From Bradyrhizobium sp. SK17 (GTDB taxonomy: Bacteria > Pseudomonadota > Alphaproteobacteria > Rhizobiales > Xanthobacteraceae), in NCBI RefSeq assembly GCF_002831585.1, contig NZ_CP025114.1, positions 221,479-285,478 on the forward strand: a stretch of DNA of 64,000 bases, in the 5' to 3' direction. The translations under genes were made by a program, and so were the position numbers. Below the pieces are notes generated by a model. That model had not been told where the DNA came from. It searched no databases and saw only the letters and a program-made list of their open reading frames with translations. Of this stretch, positions 36,830 through 45,334 are shown piece after piece. How positions within the stretch are numbered: position 1 is the stretch's first letter; each line of letters starts with the position of its first letter.

Positions 36830-38002
36830 CTAGACGCCAAGGCGGACGGCCCGCCCACGAACACGCTCGGCCTCATTGTAATAGCTCGCGGCTTGTTGCA
36901 CCGACCGATGCTGCGACTGCTGCATCGCCTCGGGTAACGCCACGCCCTGGCGTGCCGCCTCCGTCAGATACCCCGACCTCAGCCCATGCGCCGAAAACTC
37001 CCTCGCCTCCAAGCCCGCCAGCGCGCAGCGCCGCTTCACGATCAAATTGATCGACTGCGGCGTCAACGCCCGTTCCTCGATCGCCTCCCAACGGTCGATG
37101 GCGCGGAAGATCGGTCCCTTGCCGATGTCGGCGCGCTCAAGCCATTCGCGCAGCGCCACGACCGGCGGCCCGACCAGAAGCACCCTCCCCGCCTCATCCG
37201 CGACGCCGGTCTTGGTCCGGCCGAGCTGGATCGCCACGCACGGTAACGCCGGCGATCGAGGGTCCTTAGAGTCGAGCAGCACCGCGGGCTCGTCGCTGAT
37301 CTGCTCGACCCGGAGTCGCACCACCTCGCTGCGCCGGCGTCCGCCAGAGGCGAAGGCCAGCAGCAAGATTGCCAGATCGCGGGTGTCCACGAGCCGGTCG
37401 GAGCGACAGGTCGCGAGCAGTCGATCAAGAATATCCCGGGTCACTGCCCGCTTGCTCTTGCGCTGGCGCGGCCGGACGCTGGCCCGAACCGCGAGCCGCA
37501 GCGCCGCGCGAAGACTGGGGGCCTGGAACGGACCCTCCTGCCCTTTCCAGCGATGCAGCGTGCCCCAGTTCGCCAGCCGGCGCTTCACCGTCGATGGCGC
37601 GTGCGGTCCCTCAGTGCGAAGCAGCAAGGCCTCTCGCAGCTCCGCCGCGACCTCGGCCGGCATGCCGTGTTGCGGGTCGGTTTCGCGCGCGGAAGGATCC
37701 CAGAGGTGATGCGCCACGTATTTCAGGGCCAGGCTTTCCGGCGCCGGCCACGGCAGCGGCGCGCCGGTCGCGGCTTTCGCCCAGCCCTCAAGATAGGCCA
37801 GGTCGGACGCGAGCGCCCGCAGGGTGTTCTCGCCCATGCCCTCGCGCGCGAGATGCTTCAGGGTCGCGACGTCGTCGTCGGTGAGGAGCTCGGCGAGGCG
37901 ATCGCGGCGCTCCATCGGCAGGATGGCAGACAGGGCGTCAAGCTGCAGGGCGCGCCGGGTTTCGGGATCGGAGACCAGCGCATGGGAGGTGATGTCGTCC
38001 AT
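36830..38002 (-). CDS. Tyrosine recombinase / site-specific integrase
   Basis: A 390-residue phage-integrase-type recombinase. The N-terminal SAM-like domain covers about 40-175 and the catalytic domain about 185-385. The catalytic residues are visible: Arg in GGRRRSEVVRL, Lys in GRTKTG, HGLR in SAHGLRSGYL, then QHRS and Tyr in ASYYNEAE. It could resolve plasmid multimers or belong to an integrated element. The next gene upstream starts 13 bases before it on the same strand. Confidence 0.93.
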   Translation of the reverse strand: MDDITSHALVSDPETRRALQLDALSAILPMERRDRLAELLTDDDVATLKHLAREGMGENTLRALASDLAYLEGWAKAATGAPLPWPAPESLALKYVAHHLWDPSARETDPQHGMPAEVAAELREALLLRTEGPHAPSTVKRRLANWGTLHRWKGQEGPFQAPSLRAALRLAVRASVRPRQRKSKRAVTRDILDRLLATCRSDRLVDTRDLAILLLAFASGGRRRSEVVRLRVEQISDEPAVLLDSKDPRSPALPCVAIQLGRTKTGVADEAGRVLLVGPPVVALREWLERADIGKGPIFRAIDRWEAIEERALTPQSINLIVKRRCALAGLEAREFSAHGLRSGYLTEAARQGVALPEAMQQSQHRSVQQAASYYNEAERVRGRAVRLGV

Positions 38003-38015
38003 CGGCGGCGCTCCG

Positions 38016-39104
38016 TCAGAAACCGTAGCTTCGATCCGCCCAACGCAACAGCACGCGGGCGTCGGGGTCGGGAAGGCGGACCCGCTGGGCCTTCAGGCCT
38101 TCGGCGATCGCAAGCCCAACGTCCGGGTCGACCCAGTGGCCGTGCGTCATCAGGAAGAACCAGCCGAAGGGCAGGCCGATCTCGCGGTCCACAGCCTCGA
38201 TCCGGTCCATCAACGCATGCACCGAATCCTCCGGCGTCATGAGCAGCCGCTCCTTTGGCGGCTTCAGCGGCCGCGGGATGAAGCCGACCTCGCGCTCGCC
38301 CTTGTGGGTGTAATCACGCGCGTCGAGCGCCCAATGGGCGAAGACGCGCTGCGGCCTGGCGCTCGATTCCTCCCAGTCCTGAAAGAACCGCAGCTCGCGC
38401 GGGACAAAATCAAAATAGTCCGGGACCGCGTCGAGGAACGGCGTCTCGCGCGTTCCGCCCGGCCCGACCTCGCGGATGACGCGCCGCTCCAGCTCCGGCC
38501 GCTTGGCCGCCCGCTTCTCGCGCTCGATGCGGCCGCAGCGATCGAGAAAACTGCGGACATGGATCACCGCGCCGCCGGCGCGGCCGAGCAAGCGATAGAC
38601 CGGACCGGCAAGGCGATCTGAATCGGGAAGCTGATCGGTGCGGGGCCAGCTCGGATCGAGCAGTTCTTCTTTGCCCCAGGGTCGATAATCCGGGTTGACG
38701 ATCGGGCCGGCGCGCCATTCGATCTCGCGACCGAGCGCAATCTGGAGATAGTCGGCCGCGCCCGGCCCGGTCGGCGCCGACACGCAGGCGCTGGTGCCGC
38801 GCCACTCCGTAATCCGCAGATCGGTCTCCTTCAGCCGGTTCCAGACCGCCAGCACGTCGCCGTTGTCCTTGGCGAGTTCGGCCGTCATCCAGGGCCGCAA
38901 TTCGCCAAGCCGTGTGCCGTCCGGCTGGAGGACCGACCTCGTGTCGCGCCAGTAATCGTCGTCGACGGGGGCGAACCCGAAGGCAAAGCCCGGAAAGGCG
39001 GCGGCCAGCGCCGGGACGAGGTCCGCGTCGACCGAGGCCGGATCGAGCCCGGCCAGGACGGTTTCGAGCGAGGCGGCGTCCGGGAGGCGGGCAGGGGCGG
39101 TCAT
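38016..39104 (-). CDS. Hypothetical protein (362 residues)
   Basis: I do not recognise this protein. It is acidic and tryptophan-rich, soluble in appearance, with segments such as WGKEELLDPSWPRTDQLP and FDFVPRELRFFQDWEES, and no signal peptide or membrane helix. It is flanked on the same strand by the VapC-type toxin (4-base overlap) and the tyrosine recombinase (13-base gap), so it is likely cotranscribed with them as a plasmid stability or mobility cluster. No function is proposed. Confidence 0.8.
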   Translation of the reverse strand: MTAPARLPDAASLETVLAGLDPASVDADLVPALAAAFPGFAFGFAPVDDDYWRDTRSVLQPDGTRLGELRPWMTAELAKDNGDVLAVWNRLKETDLRITEWRGTSACVSAPTGPGAADYLQIALGREIEWRAGPIVNPDYRPWGKEELLDPSWPRTDQLPDSDRLAGPVYRLLGRAGGAVIHVRSFLDRCGRIEREKRAAKRPELERRVIREVGPGGTRETPFLDAVPDYFDFVPRELRFFQDWEESSARPQRVFAHWALDARDYTHKGEREVGFIPRPLKPPKERLLMTPEDSVHALMDRIEAVDREIGLPFGWFFLMTHGHWVDPDVGLAIAEGLKAQRVRLPDPDARVLLRWADRSYGF

Positions 39105-39538
39105 CCCGACACTCCGTCATCAGTCCAGGGGTTCAGCAATGGTACGCCGAGCGGCGCAAAATCCTTGGTGTTGCGGGTGGCGAGCACCAGCTCACGGTCA
39201 AGCGCGGTGGCCGCAAAAAACCCGTCCATGACCGAAAGCGCAAAACCGCTCTGGCTGGCCTGCGCCATCAGATCGCCCCAGCGTTCGGCGATCGCGGGGT
39301 CGATCGGCAGGATCCGCCCGGCGAAGCGCGCCGGCAGATCCTCCGCGAGCCATGCGGTCAGCGCCTCGCGGCGGCGGCCGTCGTCCATCAGGGCGATGCC
39401 GCGTCGAAGTTCGGCGATCGACGCGACGCTGATGAAGGCCCGGTCCTCGTCGACCGTATCGAGCCAGGCGAGCACTTTTGGGTCGGGCGCCGGCCGGCGA
39501 ACCTCGGAGAGCACGTTGGTATCGAGCAGGACGTTCAT
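39101..39538 (-). CDS. vapC: VapC/FitB-type PIN-domain toxin
   Basis: A 145-residue PIN-domain ribonuclease toxin. The acidic active-site residues are in LLDTNVLSE (Asp6), ASIAELRRGI (Glu about 43), SVMDGFFAA (Asp about 104) and ATRNTKDF. It starts within the stop of the antitoxin frame (ATGA overlap), the usual arrangement. If the antitoxin frameshift is real, this toxin would be uncontrolled or silent. Confidence 0.9.
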   Translation of the reverse strand: MNVLLDTNVLSEVRRPAPDPKVLAWLDTVDEDRAFISVASIAELRRGIALMDDGRRREALTAWLAEDLPARFAGRILPIDPAIAERWGDLMAQASQSGFALSVMDGFFAATALDRELVLATRNTKDFAPLGVPLLNPWTDDGVSG

Positions 39539-39812
39539 AGATCAAGGTCGCGCGCTTGGTCGCGGACCCGATCGAGGTCGAGATCGGCGTCGCGCAGGGG
39601 GAGGCCATCAGAAACTCGGCCAGCGTGCCCTTGCGGACGGTCTTGCGCGCCCATTCCTGCGCCGAGACCATGACGACGCTCGGCTTGCCGTGGCGGGTGA
39701 TGATCTGCGGGTCGCTCTGGGCGCGCTCGATCACTTCGGAGAGACGCGCCTTGGCGCCGGCGACCGTCCAATGATCCGATTCAAGGGTCTGAGTCTTGCG
39801 GGGGGTTGTCAC
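39535..39812 (-). pseudogene. Phd/YefM-type antitoxin with frameshift
   Basis: The N-terminal 70 residues (HWTVAGAKARLSEVIERAQ, then ITRHGKPSVVMVSAQEW) are a clear Phd/YefM antitoxin. At about 39598-39604 the frame breaks: the expected tail (SPLRDADLDLDRVRDQARDL) is in another frame and ends exactly at the toxin start. Adding one C to the five-C run (CTCCCCCTG on the coding strand) would restore the gene. It starts with GTG behind AGGAGC. Either a real loss or a sequencing error in a homopolymer. Confidence 0.8.
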
Positions 39813-39934
39813 GATTAGCTCCTGTGACCATAATGACTATCGTGACTATAATCAGTCTCGCTGCGACATTCAATAGATCCCATGCGGGAGGCGTGCCCTT
39901 TTGCTATGATCGAGCCGGAGTGAAGGACAGCACC

Positions 39935-40225
39935 ATGGGCAGTCGCGAGAAGCAGAATCAGGCGCCGTCGGCCGATGCCGGCGCGACCGGCCGCGATCGT
40001 CGGGCCGTTCGGACCGTCGATCTGACCGAGGAGGACATTGCCGCGATCGAGGCCTCGGAGATGACGCCCGGTTTTGAGCACCTTGATGCCGAGCTGGAGC
40101 CAGAGCCGGCCTCCCTGGCCGAGGAGGGCGCGCGGTTCGCGCGAGAACTCCGCGCGCGAGGCGACAGGACCGATGCGCGGCCGGCCGACAAGGTCTTTCG
40201 CGACGGCCTCTACGAGGAGCCTTGA
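39935..40225 (+). CDS. Hypothetical acidic protein
   Basis: A 96-residue, highly charged and probably disordered protein (VDLTEEDIAAIEASEM, then LDAELEPEPASLAEEG). The frame opens at 39806, but the ATG at 39935 is more plausible because the codons before it look non-coding. No family is recognised. It lies between the toxin locus and the RHE_PE00001-family gene. Confidence 0.5.
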   Translation: MGSREKQNQAPSADAGATGRDRRAVRTVDLTEEDIAAIEASEMTPGFEHLDAELEPEPASLAEEGARFARELRARGDRTDARPADKVFRDGLYEEP

Positions 40226-40401
40226 GCTCGGCCGACCCGGATGTCGGCCAGCGCCACGACGTCTGAGGTGCCCAACGAGGGCGTTCGGAAACGGGGAGGG
40301 GGCTGGCAGCGGTCGTGTCCTCTCGTCGATCGGAGGCCCGGCGGTGATGATTTTCCGGGCTCCGGGCCGCCAGAATCGCTGATTTGCGTGTTTGTGTCCA
40401 A

Positions 40402-40432
40402 CACTATCGATAAGGGTCAGTTATCGATAGTG
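40402..40432. promoter_or_regulatory. Perfect 12-bp inverted repeat upstream of the RHE_PE00001-family gene
   Basis: CACTATCGATAA (40402-40413) and TTATCGATAGTG (40421-40432) form perfect arms around GGGTCAG, 27 bases before the start codon at 40459. The length, perfection and position near the promoter and start strongly suggest an operator, most simply bound by the product of the adjacent gene. Bases 40226-40401 hold no gene I can support. Confidence 0.7.
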
Positions 40433-40458
40433 AGAAGCATGCGCCAGAAGGCATCGCT

Positions 40459-41676
40459 ATGACGGAAGCCAACGCCGTGATAGCTTCCGTTTCACCGATT
40501 CACGTTAAGGTTATCAAGACCTTGCCCTCCGCCTACCAGATCCCGGATCCGCTACCTTGGAGCCAGATCGCCGGCCCGCTCGCGGCGGCCGAAGACGCGC
40601 TGGCCCGCCTCGACGAGCGGCTGGCCAGGAGCCCGGTCCGCGACGGCTGGATCGCCCGGACCCACTTCTCAGACGCCGCTGCCGCCCTGTGGCTGGAAGG
40701 CGAGCTCGTCCATCTCGACGATCTCGTCCTCCACGACGCCGGCATGGACGTCCGCGCCCCGACCCACGAGCTCACGCGCGCCCACGCCGTTCTGCGAACG
40801 CGACGGCGCATCGCCGACGCCAAGCCCGACTGGGCGCTGTCGGTGGCCGGCCTGGCCGGGCTGCGGGGCAGGGGAGAGCAGGGCGACCGGGAGGAGGAAC
40901 GCGGCAACCGGAATGAGGAAGAGGATGAGGTGCGCGATCGCGAAGACGAAGACAGTGAGGCGGATGCGCCCGAGCGGTTTCGCGTGGCCCCAGCCGACGA
41001 CCGGATGGCCGACATCTTCGCGGCCGTCGACGCCGCGATCGCCCAAGCCGACCGCACGCTGGCCGGCGAGACAACCGATCGGCGCCCGAAGCGACCCGAG
41101 CGAGACCCGCTGGTCTACGATCTCGACTGGGACGAAGATGAACGTCTCGACGCATGGCGAGCGGTCGTGGACCAGACACGCAACCTGCCGCCGGCGCTGG
41201 CGACGGCGATCGCCGCCGACGCGTGGCACGCGCTGGAACCGCTACAGCACGCGCCATGGCTCGGCCGGCTGCTCGCCGCCGCGCTGCTGCGGGCGCGGGG
41301 AAAGGCGCGCTCGCACCTGCCTTGCCTCCATGACGGCCTCAAAGCGATCCCGCGCGAGCGGCGGCGGCCACGCGACGCGGCCTCCCGCCTCGCCGTTCAG
41401 TTGGAGGCGATCGCGGCCGCGGCCGAGGCCGGTCTCAAGGATCACGACCGTTGGCAGACTGCCCGCACCCTGCTGGCCCGCAAGCTCGCCGGCCGCCGCT
41501 CCACCTCCCGGCTGCCGGCGCTGATCGACTATGTGTTGGCCCGGCCGATCGTCTCGGCCGGCATGATCGCGCAGGAGCTGAGGATCACGCCACGCGCCGC
41601 CCAGGACCTGGTCGGGGAGCTCGGTCTGCGGGAGGCGACCGGCAGAGACAGGTATCGGGCGTGGGGGGTGCTTTAG
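40459..41676 (+). CDS. RHE_PE00001-family protein (DUF1612, helix-turn-helix)
   Basis: A 405-residue protein of a family common on rhizobial plasmids. The N-terminal part (PLPWSQIAGPLAAAEDALAR then DGWIARTHFSDAAAALWLEG) and the C-terminal winged-helix (RPIVSAGMIAQELRITPRAA) are characteristic. The middle (about 135-180) is a low-complexity Glu/Asp/Arg stretch. It is probably a DNA-binding regulator; the perfect inverted repeat just upstream suggests autoregulation. Confidence 0.85.
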   Translation: MTEANAVIASVSPIHVKVIKTLPSAYQIPDPLPWSQIAGPLAAAEDALARLDERLARSPVRDGWIARTHFSDAAAALWLEGELVHLDDLVLHDAGMDVRAPTHELTRAHAVLRTRRRIADAKPDWALSVAGLAGLRGRGEQGDREEERGNRNEEEDEVRDREDEDSEADAPERFRVAPADDRMADIFAAVDAAIAQADRTLAGETTDRRPKRPERDPLVYDLDWDEDERLDAWRAVVDQTRNLPPALATAIAADAWHALEPLQHAPWLGRLLAAALLRARGKARSHLPCLHDGLKAIPRERRRPRDAASRLAVQLEAIAAAAEAGLKDHDRWQTARTLLARKLAGRRSTSRLPALIDYVLARPIVSAGMIAQELRITPRAAQDLVGELGLREATGRDRYRAWGVL

Positions 41677-41786
41677 ATGTCGCCTGACGATGGTGATTTG
41701 CGTTGTTTAAATCGGGCAGTAACCCCATCGTGAAACGCTGCATTTGCGGTTATGATTCGCCCAACAGGAGAAAGTAAAGCAGAGCC

Positions 41787-42776
41787 ATGGCCCGCGGGGA
41801 GTTGATGAAAAAATTGCTGGCCAGCTACGGTCGGGACGATGAGTTCCGGGCCGTAGCGGAGCAAATCATCGGCGAAGAGGAAAAGAAGAACAACCGCGTG
41901 TTGGCGCGCAGCCTGCGCAAGACCCTTGAGGCCGGCCCAAGCCGGCCGAGCGGTCCGAAGGCGCTTGCGCCCCTGCTTCCGTTCCCCGAAGCAGCCGCCG
42001 ACTTCATCGAGCGGATTGAACCGCAGCACACGCACGATGATATCGTGCTCGGGGCGACGAACGTGCGGGTGCTGCTCGGCCTCGTCAAAGAGTTTCGCCG
42101 CGCCGACGAGATCCGGCGTCACGGCCTCAAGGTCCGATCCAAGCTTCTGTTCTGCGGCCCGCCGGGATGCGGCAAGACGCTGTGCGCGGAGATTTTTGCA
42201 GCCGAGCTCGGTCTGCCGCTGTTCCTCGTCAAGCTCGATAGGCTGATCTCGTCCTACCTGGGCGAGACGGCTGGCAATGTCCGCAAGATTTTCGAGTTCG
42301 CCCGGAAACAGCCCTGCGTGCTGTTCTTTGACGAGTTCGACGCGCTGGCGCGCTCGCGCGATGACTCGAGCGAGCACAATGAGCTGCGCCGTGTCGTCAA
42401 CAGCCTGCTGTTGTTCATCGATCATATTCAGCCGAAGGGCTTTCTGATCGCCGCGACCAACCTTGATCAATCCCTCGATCCGGCGGTTTGGCGGCGCTTC
42501 GACGAGGTCGTCTGGTTCGACAAGCCGGATCGCGCGATGATCGCCCGCTTCCTGCGGCTCAAGTTCAAGAACATCGCGACCGCGTTCGATCCGCTGCAGC
42601 ATGCGGCCGCGCTGGAGGGCTATTCCTACGCCGAGATCGAGCGCGTCTGCACCCAGGCGGTCAAGACGATGATCATCGATCGCCGTAAGCAGGTGCAGGC
42701 CCGCGACTTCAATCGCGCCTTGGAGGACGAGGCGCGCCGCCGGGCAGGACAGTCTCGCCTCGCGTCGCCGAGCTAG
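41787..42776 (+). CDS. ietA: IetA, AAA ATPase of the IetAS stability/defence system
   Basis: A 329-residue AAA+ ATPase: Walker A GPPGCGKT (124-131), Walker B LFFDEFDAL (179-187), sensor ATN (223-225) and arginine finger region RRFDE (237-240). It is followed after 7 bases by a subtilisin-like protease. This pairing is the IetAS system, first described as a plasmid stability and incompatibility-related locus on Agrobacterium Ti plasmids, where IetA acts as antitoxin, and later included among antiphage systems. Its presence about 5 kb from repABC matches the first context. Confidence 0.88.
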   Translation: MARGELMKKLLASYGRDDEFRAVAEQIIGEEEKKNNRVLARSLRKTLEAGPSRPSGPKALAPLLPFPEAAADFIERIEPQHTHDDIVLGATNVRVLLGLVKEFRRADEIRRHGLKVRSKLLFCGPPGCGKTLCAEIFAAELGLPLFLVKLDRLISSYLGETAGNVRKIFEFARKQPCVLFFDEFDALARSRDDSSEHNELRRVVNSLLLFIDHIQPKGFLIAATNLDQSLDPAVWRRFDEVVWFDKPDRAMIARFLRLKFKNIATAFDPLQHAAALEGYSYAEIERVCTQAVKTMIIDRRKQVQARDFNRALEDEARRRAGQSRLASPS

Positions 42777-42783
42777 GCGCGCC

Positions 42784-45123
42784 GTGGCCCGATACGATCA
42801 CCTCGAACTCGTCCGGCTTCCCGAGCAATTCGAGCGGCGCAAGCACGGCGGCGGCGGACCGCCGCCACCGCGCGATCGCGGCCAACACACGACGAAGCTG
42901 CGCGAGGAGCTCGACACCGCGACCCAGGAACAAAGACGCCGGCGCAAGCCCGAATTTGTCGACCCATCCCTGATTCTGCGCGTGCAGATGACGGGCGCCC
43001 TGCTCGAGGAAGAGTGGGAGCGGCTCGGGCTCACGGTTCTATCGAGCGACGCGGACCGCACGCTCGTGCTATTCGCATCGAGCGAAGACATGCGGGATTT
43101 CCGCGCGCGGCTTGACGCCTATCAGGGCGGCCCGCCCCCTGGCCAGAAGCACGCCCCCTACGTCAACTTCGTCTCCGGGATCGAAAGCATTGGATCGGTC
43201 GAGCCGCGTGATCGGATCGGACCACGCTTGCGGGAAGAAGGTTTCGCTGATGTCGAGGATTTTGTCGCGCAGACATCCTATCTGGTGGACATCGAGCTTT
43301 GGGATCTGGGCGAACGTCGCCTCCGCGAGCGCAAGCTTGAGGATGTCATCCGCTACGTCGAGGCACGAGGTGGCGATGTCTTTGATCGCTATGTCGGCCC
43401 CTCGATCAGCATGTTTCGCGCGCGCCTGACAGGCGAACTGCTGCGCACGCTGCTGACGATCGAGGAAATCGCGGCGATCGACCTTCCGCCAGCGCCGGAC
43501 GTGACGACGGCGGAGGCGCTCGACATGGTCCTGGCGGACGCGCCGCCTCTGAACGCGCTTGGCGATGACGCGCCGCTCATCGGCATCATCGATAGCGGCG
43601 TCAACGATCACCCGTTCCTGGCCGATGTCATCGCCGGTGCGATTGCCGTTCCTGCTGACCTCGGCACTGCCGACGTCTGGGGGCATGGGACCCGTGTTGC
43701 CGGCGTCGCGGTGTTTGGCGACCTGCGCGCGCAGCTCGACGCCGGCGCCCTGCAACGCGGGGCGCGTATCTGTGCGGCGAAGGTCGTGAATGACCGTGGC
43801 GAGTTCGACGATCGTCGTCTTGTCCCTTCCCAGATGCGCGAAGCGATCACGACGCTGAATCAGCGTTTCGGCTGTCGCGTCTTCGTGATTGCGCTTGCCG
43901 ACCGCCGGCGGGTGTTCGACGGCGGCAAGGTCGGAACATGGGCTGCCACGCTCGACGAATTGGCGCGCGAGCTCGACGTCGTCATCGTCGTCTCGGCCGG
44001 AAACCGCAGTCCGCGCGGCGGCAATCGCCTTGAGCAGGCGGTGACCGAATATCCGCGCTATCTTCTGGAGGACGCGAACCGGTTCTTCGAGCCGGCCGGC
44101 GCCCTGAACGTCATCACCGTCGGCGCACTCGCGCATGGCGAGGGTCTCGATCCCGACCGCGCCGACGATGTCCGCGTCCGCCCGATCACGCGGCTGCATG
44201 AGCCGGCGCCGTTCTCGCGGATCGGGCCGGGTCCGGGCGGCGCCACGAAGCCGGACGTCATGGAGATTGGCGGTACGCTGATCTTCGATCCAGTGGTCGC
44301 GCGGCTGCGGGGAGGGGAGGATGTCGGCAGCGCGGGCGTTCTGACCCTCTATCACAGCTTTCTCGATCGCCTGTTCACCGCGGGGTCGGGCACGTCCTAT
44401 GCCGCTCCGCGGGTCGCCTTCAGCGCCGCGCAGATCCTGACACGCTTCCCGCAGGCCTCAGCCAATCTCGTCCGCGCGCTCATTGTCGGATCCGCAGAAA
44501 TCCCACAGCCGGCACAAGAGCGGCTTCAACTGCTGGGCAGCGACGCTATCCGCGCAGTCTGCGGGCACGGTCTTGTCGATCTGGAACGCGCCGCGTTCTC
44601 CGATGACGCGCGCGTCACCCTCTATGCCGAGGATCAGCTCGCTCTCGATCATTTTGCCGTCTATCGGATTCCGATCCCGGAAGCGTTTCAGGCAGGAAAC
44701 GGCGAGCGCTGCATTCGCGTGACGCTGGCGTTCGACCCACCGGTGCGTCATACGCGCACCGACTATGCCGGGGTCGGCATGAGTTTTCGCCTGGTTCGCG
44801 GCTGTCAGCCGGACCTGATCTTCGATCATTATCGCAAGCGTGAGCAGGATGATGGTCCGTTCCCTGAACTTGCAGCGCGATACAATTGCAATCTCGTTCC
44901 CGGGCCACAGCTACGTGAGAAAGGAACGGTCCAGCGCGCGACCGTGACGTTCAAACGCGGTGTCGAAGAATACGGCGACAGCTACTATCTCGTGGTGCGC
45001 TGCGAGAGCGGCTGGGCGACGCATGTCGATCGTCAGCAATTCGCGGTCGTCGTCGAACTACTTCACAAGGCCGAAGTGCAGCTCTACGAGCGCGTGCGGC
45101 AGCGGGTCAGGGTCCAGGCTTAG
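42784..45123 (+). CDS. ietS: IetS, subtilisin-like serine protease of IetAS
   Basis: A 779-residue S8-family peptidase. The catalytic triad is Asp270 (GIIDSGVND), His301 (WGHGTRVAG) and Ser538 (GSGTSYAAP), with Asn407 (SAGN) at the oxyanion hole. There is no signal peptide, so it is cytoplasmic, unlike most subtilases. An N-terminal region of about 255 residues and a C-terminal region of about 200 residues flank the protease domain. In IetAS the protease is the toxic effector restrained by IetA. It starts with GTG. All catalytic residues are intact, so the pair looks functional. Confidence 0.9.
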   Translation: MARYDHLELVRLPEQFERRKHGGGGPPPPRDRGQHTTKLREELDTATQEQRRRRKPEFVDPSLILRVQMTGALLEEEWERLGLTVLSSDADRTLVLFASSEDMRDFRARLDAYQGGPPPGQKHAPYVNFVSGIESIGSVEPRDRIGPRLREEGFADVEDFVAQTSYLVDIELWDLGERRLRERKLEDVIRYVEARGGDVFDRYVGPSISMFRARLTGELLRTLLTIEEIAAIDLPPAPDVTTAEALDMVLADAPPLNALGDDAPLIGIIDSGVNDHPFLADVIAGAIAVPADLGTADVWGHGTRVAGVAVFGDLRAQLDAGALQRGARICAAKVVNDRGEFDDRRLVPSQMREAITTLNQRFGCRVFVIALADRRRVFDGGKVGTWAATLDELARELDVVIVVSAGNRSPRGGNRLEQAVTEYPRYLLEDANRFFEPAGALNVITVGALAHGEGLDPDRADDVRVRPITRLHEPAPFSRIGPGPGGATKPDVMEIGGTLIFDPVVARLRGGEDVGSAGVLTLYHSFLDRLFTAGSGTSYAAPRVAFSAAQILTRFPQASANLVRALIVGSAEIPQPAQERLQLLGSDAIRAVCGHGLVDLERAAFSDDARVTLYAEDQLALDHFAVYRIPIPEAFQAGNGERCIRVTLAFDPPVRHTRTDYAGVGMSFRLVRGCQPDLIFDHYRKREQDDGPFPELAARYNCNLVPGPQLREKGTVQRATVTFKRGVEEYGDSYYLVVRCESGWATHVDRQQFAVVVELLHKAEVQLYERVRQRVRVQA

Positions 45124-45334
45124 CGTTCGTCCTGTTCTAGTGGCGGATTTATAGTTTCACTTCGTCCGGCCGCTTGCCATGCACCCGCTCGATCAGGTCA
45201 TTCCGTTTGACGTTTTCGATCAGGAGATTTCGCGTTTGAACACTTTGCTCGATACGTTTGGCATCGCGATCCCAGACGGCGCCAATATACTGATCAATAA
45301 GGCGCGAAGCGCACGGCACGGGAGGGGGCGCTAA

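Noticed and set aside
43069..44355. A 428-residue open frame opposite ietS
   Set aside because: Antisense to the subtilase, which has the complete catalytic triad.
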